Source: a candidate division FCPU426 bacterium
Lineage (GTDB): Bacteria > Oederibacteriota > Muellerivitia > Muellerivitales > Muellerivitaceae
DNA: 39,228 bases
NCBI GenBank assembly: GCA_003136635.1
Contig: PLFD01000026.1
Span: 21,722 to 60,949, forward strand
Direction: 5' to 3'
Made by a program: the position numbers and the translations under genes. Of this stretch, positions 1 to 5,896 are shown one piece after another. Under the pieces are notes generated by a model. The model was not told where the DNA came from. It searched no databases and was given only the letters and a program-made list of their open reading frames with translations. Numbering within the stretch: the first letter of the stretch is position 1; the number at the start of each line of letters is the position of its first letter.

Positions 1-327
1 CTTTCGGATGAGCTATTAAAAGCCTTAAAAAACTACCATTGGCCCGGGAATGTGAGAGAACTTAAAAACGCGATGGAAAGAGCGGTACTCACCACGATGG
101 GGCAGGCGCTAACCCTCAAAGATTTTCCTCCTGAAATTTTTGATCCAGTGGTTCAGCCGAAAACAGCCGAGGGGAAGAAGACCGCCCTCAATCGTGAAGA
201 CGCTGAAAAGGAAAATATCCGTCAGACGCTTTTGACATTTAAGGGCCACAAAACCAAAGCGGCGGAATATTTGGGCGTGAGCCGAACCACCCTGCTGAGC
301 AAAATAAAGAAATACCATCTCAATTAA
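1..327 (+). CDS. Sigma-54-dependent (NtrC-type) transcriptional regulator, C-terminal part
   Basis: The reading frame is open from the first base, so the gene starts upstream of the window. The visible 108 residues are the end of an AAA+ enhancer-binding protein. The motif WPGNVREL (residues 14-21 of the fragment), diagnostic of the end of the sigma-54 activation domain, is followed by a linker and a Fis-type helix-turn-helix with the pattern HKTKAAEYLGVSRTTLLSKI near the C-terminus. Proteins of this family bind palindromic enhancer sites through that HTH and use ATP hydrolysis to open promoters held by sigma-54 RNA polymerase. The receiver or sensor domain is out of view, so the input signal is unknown. 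A strong -24/-12 promoter and three tandem palindromes lie only 0.3-0.45 kb downstream, which makes local control of the chemotaxis-type genes likely (inference). The stop is TAA at 325-327. Confidence 0.93.
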   Translation, partial: LSDELLKALKNYHWPGNVRELKNAMERAVLTTMGQALTLKDFPPEIFDPVVQPKTAEGKKTALNREDAEKENIRQTLLTFKGHKTKAAEYLGVSRTTLLSKIKKYHLN

Positions 328-530
328 AATCAGTCCTTTTTGTCATCGCGAGCCGTGAACTACACGGTGAAGAAATCTTAGGTCATGGGTTGTTGGCCAT
401 GTTGAGTAAAGGTAATTTGAAACTTTGATTACTTCGTCGTAGGGATTTATATGTTTCCTCAAACAACCGCCGGTAGTCATGAATATCTGAAACGGCAGGG
501 AATTTTACCGGAAGGTTTTAAAAGCCTATC

Positions 531-620
531 AACTCCTTAAAACTCGACCTACTCCGTGAATAATTTTGAAGATTTTTACGGAAGCAACGGTGTGGCTCGG
601 AGTTAAGTATGTAATTCCCG
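531..620 (+). repeat. Dispersed ~90-bp palindromic repeat, copy 1
   Basis: This stretch matches two other places in the window (3942-4032, and 18485-18572 in inverse orientation). The shared skeleton is AACTCCnTAAAACTCG, then ACTCCGTGA, an AT-rich middle with GATTTT, then ACG-ACAACGG and finally GGAGTTA-GTAT-TAATTCCC. The outer arms AACTCC and GGAGTT are complementary. The inner arms ACTCCGT and ACGGAGT are complementary in the better preserved copies, so the element can fold as a two-tier hairpin. In this copy the inner right arm is degraded. All three copies are intergenic. It carries no coding capacity, so it resembles a MITE or REP-like element. Confidence 0.75.
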
Positions 621-641
621 TCCTTTAGCTGAATTTTCGAT

Positions 642-701
642 AACCATTGGTTTTACCATTGTATAAATCGTCCAATTGTTGGACAAACGACCAATAATTG
701 G
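642..701. promoter_or_regulatory. Three tandem palindromes, putative enhancer (UAS) for the sigma-54 promoter
   Basis: Three short inverted repeats of related sequence lie in a row: AACCATTGGTT (642-652), GTCCAATTGTTGGAC (670-684) and CCAATAATTGG (691-701). Their centres lie about 84-133 bases upstream of the GC element of the promoter at 766-781. That is the usual distance for binding sites of NtrC-type activators. The regulator encoded just upstream ends in a Fis-type HTH and is the natural candidate to bind here. The palindromes are seen in the sequence; binding is inferred. Confidence 0.55.
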
Positions 702-765
702 ACACCATTTGCCCCATCTTTTTTTAAAAACCGATCTTTTTCCTTTGAAACACAATAAATCCTTT

Positions 766-781
766 TGGCATACCCTTTGCA
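766..781 (+). promoter_or_regulatory. Sigma-54 (-24/-12) promoter
   Basis: TGGCATACCCTTTGCA fits the consensus TGGCAC-N5-TTGCA with a single mismatch. The invariant GG (767-768) and GC (779-780) are separated by exactly ten bases. It lies 42 bases upstream of the ATG of the cheX-like gene and reads towards it. A gene for a sigma-54 activator sits immediately upstream, which strengthens the call. Confidence 0.8.
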
Positions 782-823
782 CTATCAGACTGATAGGTGT
801 TGGATTTAGTTCCAAGGATTGCC

Positions 824-1321
824 ATGACAGTTTATGTTTCTGTACCCGAACCGTCAGATCAGATTCCCCAGAGTGAATTAAATGGAGTTTTGAAAAGCGT
901 AGATTCGGTTTTGCAATCTTGGGCAAATTTACCCTCTCAATACATTGGGATGCCGGCGGAAGGTCCTGCCGCCCTGCCTTTAGAGTTTTCTATCAGGTTT
1001 TCCCATCCTTTTTCAGTTTTTTTAAATGTTCGAACCACCCGTGAAATGGCTCAAGCCATGATTCGCTCGATCAGGGGACAAACCTTATTTCCTATTTCGG
1101 AAGAGGAAATTTTCAAGGAATTCGCGAATCTTATGAGCGACCGTTTGATGACATATCTTTGGGGAAATAACAGGCGTCCTTTTAAATCCGAGGAGCAATT
1201 TTTTTCAGTGCCCGAAAACTGGCCTCAAGGCGAAGCGACCGCCTGCGGCGCTTTTATTGTCGAAAATCTTCCGATTGAAGTCCGGCTTTGGACGGAATCA
1301 AAACGACAAGAGCGGAGATGA
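824..1321 (+). CDS. CheX/CheC-like chemotaxis phosphatase domain protein
   Basis: A 165-residue cytoplasmic protein. Residues 99-102 read EFAN, matching the ExxN pair that forms the phosphatase centre of CheC/CheX/FliY proteins. It sits in a helix following a beta-rich half that looks like the family's conserved fold (strand FSVFLNV, then a helix with EMAQAMIRSI). In CheX these side chains help hydrolyse CheY-P. The glycine usually found a few residues after the Asn is replaced here by Asp (NLMSD), so activity is not certain. ATG 824 is preferred over an upstream TTG in frame because AAGGA lies five bases before it. The gene overlaps the following cheW by four bases (ATGA at 1318-1321), indicating translational coupling, and lies downstream of a sigma-54 promoter. 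The family call rests on the motif, length and neighbour. Confidence 0.65.
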   Translation: MTVYVSVPEPSDQIPQSELNGVLKSVDSVLQSWANLPSQYIGMPAEGPAALPLEFSIRFSHPFSVFLNVRTTREMAQAMIRSIRGQTLFPISEEEIFKEFANLMSDRLMTYLWGNNRRPFKSEEQFFSVPENWPQGEATACGAFIVENLPIEVRLWTESKRQERR

Positions 1322-1785
1322 CCCCAAACCACCATTTTGTCGATGGGAAATTCCTCACGTTTGATTTGAATCACGAGGAATACGCCATCTCCCTGGGCAA
1401 GGTCCTGGAAATCGTCGGGGCGAAAGGGATTTTGGATTCGGACCATGAGGAGCCATGCCTGCGGGGTGTGATTTCCATTCGAGACCAGAGGGTGCCGGTT
1501 TTAGACTTGCGCTGCCGGTTTGGTTTTGAGCCGAGAGCGAAAAAAGAAGACTCCGCGGTTTTGATAACCGTTTTTGAACCGGAGCTATTCAAGGTGGGTC
1601 TGGTTGTGGATTCGGTGCGGCAAGTGATGCATATACGGACGGGTATTTTGGAAAAGCCCCTGACCGTAAAGGAAGATCCCCGGGCTGAGTTTATTTGGGG
1701 GCAGGTTGACGTTGAGGGACGAAAAATCATGATTTTGAATTCGGATAAATGGGGACAGTATCTGAGGCCTTTAAGTTCAGTTTGA
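1318..1785 (+). CDS. cheW: CheW-like chemotaxis coupling protein
   Basis: A 155-residue single-domain CheW. The body follows the family's order of strands: FLTFDLNHEEYAISLGKVLEIV near the N-terminus, then a 'CLRGVISIRDQRVPVLDLR' core (residues ~43-62) corresponding to the conserved G-hNhRG..hPVhDLR segment, and then 'GLVVDSVRQVM' matching the second receptor/kinase-binding strand. CheW links chemoreceptors to the kinase CheA. The start is the ATG overlapping the stop of the cheX-like gene, so an in-frame codon further upstream is not needed. No cheA, cheY or receptor gene is in the window, so the partner array must be elsewhere, or this CheW serves a signalling module other than motility. Confidence 0.88.
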   Translation: MTPNHHFVDGKFLTFDLNHEEYAISLGKVLEIVGAKGILDSDHEEPCLRGVISIRDQRVPVLDLRCRFGFEPRAKKEDSAVLITVFEPELFKVGLVVDSVRQVMHIRTGILEKPLTVKEDPRAEFIWGQVDVEGRKIMILNSDKWGQYLRPLSSV

Positions 1786-1818
1786 GATACGGGAACCAAT
1801 TCCAGTTAGAAGAGAACA

Positions 1819-2436
1819 ATGTCTTTTAAAAAACCTCCGGCTTTTTCAAAATCGGATCTCCAGCGAGGATTCGAAGTTCTTAATCAATTGTGGAATCGCA
1901 ATTTAATTCCCGAAGATCTGGAACGCCATTACTTCCTTTACTGGTTCGTCGTTTGCGACGGCAACATTATTCGGGCCGCCCGGGCGCTTCAAATTCACCG
2001 CAATACCATTCAGTGGCATTTTGTCAATTTTGGTTTCGGCAACAAGGCGCTTGTCTTGCGCCGTTTCTGGAAAAGGTTGATAGCGGAAAACAAGAAAGCT
2101 TCTTTTGAATCGAATTTTTTAAAATTCCAGCGTCAGTTCAATGGCGAAAAGAAGTTCACCAGGGAAGAAAATAAGATTTTGACCTCACTTTGGAAAACCA
2201 GATTCCCGTTTAAAACCCTCGCCGCCCATTATTTGCTTTGGACGTTAAGGGCTGAAAAACCTAAAGATTGGGTTCTGGCAAAACTAGACTACTCAAACCG
2301 ACACCGCCTTCGTCGTTTAACCTCCATACTTGATTCGGGAACAAGGGATGGTTTCTGGCTGGAGTCTCTCAAACCCAACTCGAAGGAAATTTATTCCCTC
2401 CGTTACCGCAAAATTCTTTCAAAGTCTAAAAAATAA
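1819..2436 (+). CDS. Fis-type helix-turn-helix protein
   Basis: A 205-residue, very basic protein. Residues ~32-70 resemble the Fis/NtrC C-terminal DNA-binding fold: two helices, then 'CDGNIIRAARALQIHRNTIQ', which matches the G-N-xxxAAxxLgIxRnTh pattern of that HTH. A second helical segment (~110-150) has a similar arrangement of aromatic residues (AAHYLLWTLRAEK) but no clear HTH. No AAA+ or receiver domain is present, so it is not an enhancer-binding protein by itself. It begins 33 bases after cheW and probably belongs to the same sigma-54-driven transcript. Its targets are unknown. A nucleoid or local transcription factor role is the simplest reading. Confidence 0.6.
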   Translation: MSFKKPPAFSKSDLQRGFEVLNQLWNRNLIPEDLERHYFLYWFVVCDGNIIRAARALQIHRNTIQWHFVNFGFGNKALVLRRFWKRLIAENKKASFESNFLKFQRQFNGEKKFTREENKILTSLWKTRFPFKTLAAHYLLWTLRAEKPKDWVLAKLDYSNRHRLRRLTSILDSGTRDGFWLESLKPNSKEIYSLRYRKILSKSKK

Positions 2437-2557
2437 GGATCTTTTGCGGCATGAACCGGCCTATCATTTTGGTTTGACCCGATTTAAATTAAGGTCTTAA
2501 GTCAGAACATTTCCACTTTCGGTTAAAATGAGCAAAGAATTTCCGAAAGGTGATGAC

Positions 2558-3892
2558 ATGACTTCGAATGATTTAATCGGCCAATGCACGGTTGTTCTCG
2601 AGGCGGGAACCGATCCCTCTGTTTTAACCGCCAAGCTGAATCAGGTTTTCGCCCAGGGCGAACCTTTTCCCGCGAAAATTATTCTATTTTTTTCCGCGGG
2701 CCAGCTTCTTGCCGAGATTCCGAAATTTCCGGATGACGTTGAAGTTAAAGGTTTTTCTGGCCCTGTTTTAAACCTTAAAGATCTAATTACGACGGCCTTT
2801 TTTGCCTATCTGCCCGTGAACGCGCCCTATTCACGCCCCTGGTTAGAGGGGATTGAAACGGGAACGGCTTCGATTCGTCCCTGGATTCCGGTGGAGACAA
2901 TTAACGAAACCGAATGGGTTAAACAGGTTTACGCGGACCTGGGATGGATATCGACGCCCGATGTTTTTAAAAAGGGTATAGAGCTTTTGTCTTTTCTCGG
3001 TTTGGAAAGGTTTTCCACAAAGCCGGGATTTCATCCCGCTTGTTTTTCCGCGCTGGCGGTTAAGACGGCGAAAGACAATAGAATTCGATCGGAATTTACC
3101 CGCCTGTCTTTTCAATCCCGGATTTTAGCGCTGGTGCCTTATTACAACTGCGAGGAGTGGCTGGAACAGTGTTTGGATTCAATGGTAAATCAAACTCACG
3201 CGCCTCAGGCGGTCGCGGTGCTGGACGACGCTTCGGCAAAGCCGCCCTTGGAAATCGTGAAAAGATTCCCGAAAGTCACTTTATTGAGGTCTTCTGAAAA
3301 TGTGGGACCTTACCGGCTCTTGCAATCCGCGGTCGAACGAACCGAATTTGACGGGTATCTGTTTCAGGACGCGGACGATTGGTCCAGCCGGGACCGTTTG
3401 GAAAAATTACTGGAGGAAGCGGAACGCACTGACGCTGAATGGATAGGCACCCAGGAATTGATGATCCTGGAAAACTCAATTTACGCGATCCGGTATCCTT
3501 TGAAACTTAACTCCCTTCGTCAAACGCCGCTCAGCCATCCCTTCTGTTATCCCAGCAGTCTGATCTCGAAAAAGTTTTTAACACGGCTGGGCGGATTCGC
3601 CTCGGGTTTGCGTTTCGGCGGTGATTTGGAATTGATTAATCGGGCATTGTGGACAGACAAAGTTAGAAATTTGGACCGCTATTGTTACTTCCGCCGGATC
3701 AGAAAAGATTCCCTCACCACTTCAGAAACTACGGGGTTGGGCAGTCCTGCCCGGCGGGAAATTGGTTCACGGATCGCGGCGAGAAAAGAAGAAAACAAAA
3801 TTTTGGTTTCAAAAGGGTCCGCGCCCAACATGGAGCCCTTAACCATCGCCAAGCCTGTCGTCTTTGAGCGGTTGACTGGACCGATGTTGTGA
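2558..3892 (+). CDS. Family 2 glycosyltransferase with unrecognised N-terminal domain
   Basis: A 444-residue protein. The second half is a GT-A fold: ILALVPYYNCEEWLEQCLDSMVNQT opens it (~residue 189), DDAS follows at 223-226 (nucleotide-sugar site), and QDADDW contains the metal-binding DAD at 271-273. It therefore should transfer a sugar from an NDP donor; the acceptor is unknown. The first ~185 residues match nothing I recognise and show no signal peptide or membrane segment. ATG 2558 is chosen because AAAGG sits seven bases upstream; an in-frame ATG at 2528 would add ten residues. It stands alone, followed by copy 2 of the palindromic repeat. A role in glycosylating surface material is possible but unsupported by neighbours. 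Confidence 0.8.
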   Translation: MTSNDLIGQCTVVLEAGTDPSVLTAKLNQVFAQGEPFPAKIILFFSAGQLLAEIPKFPDDVEVKGFSGPVLNLKDLITTAFFAYLPVNAPYSRPWLEGIETGTASIRPWIPVETINETEWVKQVYADLGWISTPDVFKKGIELLSFLGLERFSTKPGFHPACFSALAVKTAKDNRIRSEFTRLSFQSRILALVPYYNCEEWLEQCLDSMVNQTHAPQAVAVLDDASAKPPLEIVKRFPKVTLLRSSENVGPYRLLQSAVERTEFDGYLFQDADDWSSRDRLEKLLEEAERTDAEWIGTQELMILENSIYAIRYPLKLNSLRQTPLSHPFCYPSSLISKKFLTRLGGFASGLRFGGDLELINRALWTDKVRNLDRYCYFRRIRKDSLTTSETTGLGSPARREIGSRIAARKEENKILVSKGSAPNMEPLTIAKPVVFERLTGPML

Positions 3893-3897
3893 AAAAA

Positions 3898-4090
3898 TGA
3901 ACTCCGTGGTGAAATAGATTTTGATGATGAGTAATTCCAAAAACTCCTTAAAACTCGGCGTACTCCGTGAATGATTTAAAATTTTTTTTATGGAAACAAC
4001 GGAGTAATAGGGAGTTAAGTATATTATTCCCGAAATTTTAATAAAAATGGCTTTCACTCTGTGTACTCTGTGAACTCCGTAGTGAAATAG
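3898..4090 (+). repeat. 20-bp direct repeats flanking palindromic repeat copy 2
   Basis: TGAACTCCGTGGTGAAATAG at 3898-3917 recurs at 4071-4090 with one change (GTAGTG). The two copies bracket the ~90-bp palindrome at 3942-4032, with unequal spacers (24 and 38 bases). The right copy continues leftwards into further CTCTGTG-type units (about 4056-4072). No open reading frame of note lies between them. Confidence 0.6.
3942..4032 (+). repeat. Dispersed ~90-bp palindromic repeat, copy 2
   Basis: Same element and orientation as 531-620. Here both arm pairs are visible: outer AACTCC (3942-3947) with GGAGTT (4011-4016), and inner TACTCCGT with AACGGAGTA. It occupies the gap between the glycosyltransferase and the ABC exporter genes. 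Confidence 0.78.
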
Positions 4091-4114
4091 GTTTTCGAAG
4101 TGGAAAGAATAGTT

Positions 4115-4918
4115 ATGGAACCGATGATCGAAGTTCGCGATCTATGCAAAAGGTTTAAGGATGTCCAGGCGGTTCAGAACGTCAGTTTTGACGTAAAAGC
4201 CGGGGAATGTTTCGCCCTGCTAGGCCCCAACGGGGCGGGTAAAAGCACCACCATTAAGATACTCATCACCCTACTCTCGGCAGACTCCGGAGAGGCCAAA
4301 ATCAACAGTTTTTCCATAAAAACGGCCCCTTACCGCATTCGGGAGTCTATCGGTTATGTTCCCCAATCCTTATCGGTAGACGGCGCTTTGACCGGCAGGG
4401 AAAACCTGATGATTTTCGGCAAACTTTATGGATTGAGCGGCGCCGAACTCAAAGAAAGAGTTCCGCAAATTTTAGAGATGATGGATTTGACGGACTCGGC
4501 CAACCGGCCCGTAGCCCATTATTCGGGCGGAATGATTCGGCGGCTGGAAATCGGCCAGTCGATTTTGCATCATCCCGCGGTGGTTTTTTTAGATGAGCCC
4601 ACTGTTGGTCTGGACCCGATCGCGCGCAACACGTTGTGGGGACACATTCGTGATCTGCGAAAACAATACGGAATGACTTTGCTGTTAACGACCCACTACA
4701 TGGAAGAAGCCGAAGTGTTGTGCGACCGTATCGCCATTATGAATCGCGGGCGCATTGAGGTGATGGGTACTCTGAATGAGCTGCGCAAAAAAGCAAAAAT
4801 GCCTAAAGCCAGCATGGATCAACTGTTCGTTCATTTCGTCGGGCCGTCCGAATCCGGTGAGCAAGGAGGATTGGCTAATGTCAAAAAAAGCAGACGTATC
4901 GCCCAGCGTCTTGGCTAA
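4115..4918 (+). CDS. ABC-2 exporter, ATP-binding subunit (DrrA-like)
   Basis: A 267-residue nucleotide-binding subunit. All catalytic motifs are present: Walker A GPNGAGKST (37-45), signature SGGM within 'HYSGGMIRRLEIGQSIL' (~137-140), Walker B with Asp160-Glu161 (VVFLDEPT), the D-loop GLDP, and the switch His in LLLTTHYMEE. It energises export by the membrane subunit encoded next. The DrrA/CcmA/Nod-type subfamily typically exports drugs, polysaccharides or lipids; the substrate here is unknown. ATG 4115 is favoured because GGAAAG lies seven bases upstream; GTG 4100 and ATG 4124 are in-frame alternatives. The C-terminus overlaps the permease gene by 41 bases. Confidence 0.92.
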   Translation: MEPMIEVRDLCKRFKDVQAVQNVSFDVKAGECFALLGPNGAGKSTTIKILITLLSADSGEAKINSFSIKTAPYRIRESIGYVPQSLSVDGALTGRENLMIFGKLYGLSGAELKERVPQILEMMDLTDSANRPVAHYSGGMIRRLEIGQSILHHPAVVFLDEPTVGLDPIARNTLWGHIRDLRKQYGMTLLLTTHYMEEAEVLCDRIAIMNRGRIEVMGTLNELRKKAKMPKASMDQLFVHFVGPSESGEQGGLANVKKSRRIAQRLG

Positions 4919-5696
4919 TCGGCGAAACCCAGTCCTTCTTTATTTTTATCACATGATTGTCATCATCGAATTGGAAACGATCAAGATGATGAAAGACCCG
5001 ACCGAAATTCTCTCGCGCAGTTTGCAGCCGGTCATCTGGCTTTTGCTTTTCGGCGAGGCTTTCAGCCGCATGAAAGCGGTGCCGGAAGCAGGCGGGGACT
5101 ATCTGGCTTTTCTGACGCCGGGTATTCTGGCCCAGTCCATCACATTTGTTTCGATCTTCAACGGGCTCTCGATCATTTGGGAAAGGGATATGGGGTTGCT
5201 GCAAAAAATTCTCACCACGCCTATTGAACGTTCCGCTTTGGTGCTGGGAAAAATGCTGGCGTCTACCGTTCGGTCGCTTTGCCAGCTGACGGTAGTGTTG
5301 TCTTTGTCTTTTTGTTTGGGCATTCACTTACAGTGGAGCATCGGTAGAGTATTCGGTCTATTGGGTTTTGTGGTTTTGGGCTCGGCGTTTTTTTCCGGCC
5401 TGTCCATGGTCATCGCGGCCATCGTGAAAACCCGCGACCGCATGATGGGCATCGGCCAGTTGGTCACCATGCCGCTCTTTTTCGCCTCCAGCGCCCTCTA
5501 TCCGGTTTCCATCATGCCGGGCTGGCTTCAGTTCGTCGCCAAAGCCAACCCGATGAGCTATCTGGTGGACGGTTTACGGGGGCTTTTACTGGACCCAGTC
5601 TACGCCCACGGCTTTTTGGACGCCCTGGTTTTGCTGGCCGCCACCCTAGTCATCTGGGCACTGGCCACCCGTCAATATCCCCGCCTTCTCACTTAA
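4878..5696 (+). CDS. ABC-2 type permease subunit
   Basis: A 272-residue membrane protein of the ABC-2 (DrrB/NodJ-like) family. It has a cytoplasmic N-terminus and about six hydrophobic segments, starting at ~45-60 (SLQPVIWLLLFGEAF) and ending near the C-terminus (ALVLLAATLVIWAL). The loop 'WERDMGLLQKILTTPIER' is the family's typical coupling segment after the second span, and 'ANPMSYLVDGLRGLLL' is its conserved C-terminal motif. The start is fixed by a perfect AAGGAGGA (4863-4870) seven bases before ATG 4878, lying inside the end of the ATPase gene. That overlap implies coupled synthesis of the two subunits in equal amounts. Confidence 0.92.
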   Translation: MSKKADVSPSVLANRRNPVLLYFYHMIVIIELETIKMMKDPTEILSRSLQPVIWLLLFGEAFSRMKAVPEAGGDYLAFLTPGILAQSITFVSIFNGLSIIWERDMGLLQKILTTPIERSALVLGKMLASTVRSLCQLTVVLSLSFCLGIHLQWSIGRVFGLLGFVVLGSAFFSGLSMVIAAIVKTRDRMMGIGQLVTMPLFFASSALYPVSIMPGWLQFVAKANPMSYLVDGLRGLLLDPVYAHGFLDALVLLAATLVIWALATRQYPRLLT

Positions 5697-5772
5697 TCGG
5701 TTTGGTCAAAATTCGGCATTTTCAGGTCGTTCGTTTGGGGTCAAAAATGCGCTCGTTTTGATAGTTCTGACA

Positions 5773-5801
5773 TTGATTTTGACAAGAAATTAAAGTATAA
5801 G
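5773..5801 (+). promoter_or_regulatory. Sigma-70-type promoter for the giant autotransporter gene
   Basis: TTGATT (5773-5778) and TATAAG (5796-5801) are separated by exactly 17 bases, a near-consensus -35/-10 pair. It would give a leader of about 90 bases before ATG 5897. It is the best promoter candidate in the 200-base gap after the ABC permease. A much weaker GG-N10-GC arrangement also occurs in this gap and is not preferred. Confidence 0.5.
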
Positions 5802-5896
5802 TTCTCAAGTATTTTTTCCCCTTCCAACACTCACTGATTTTTCTCCAAAAATGGCTTTAAAACACCTTCTTATCAAAGGTTTAAGGGAATGGCTTA

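Larger units (their letters stand above)
328..823. other. Non-coding region between the regulator and the cheX-like gene
   Basis: This 496-base stretch holds no convincing gene. From left to right it contains a segment at about 337-391 resembling degenerate forms of the widespread GTCATTGCGAG...CAATCT type of intergenic repeat, with a small CCGTG/CACGG hairpin at 353-367. It then holds copy 1 of a ~90-bp palindromic repeat (531-620), three tandem CCA-TGG palindromes (642-701) and a sigma-54 promoter (766-781). Each of the last three is listed separately. Confidence 0.6.

Noticed and set aside
603..926. Minus-strand 107-codon frame across the sigma-54 promoter
   Set aside because: It overlaps the promoter, the palindromes and the start of the cheX-like gene, and its translation shows no domain or composition typical of a real protein.
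5730..5760. Weak sigma-54-like GG-N10-GC element before the autotransporter
   Set aside because: It matches little beyond the GG and GC dinucleotides, and a far better sigma-70 pair lies just downstream at 5773-5801.
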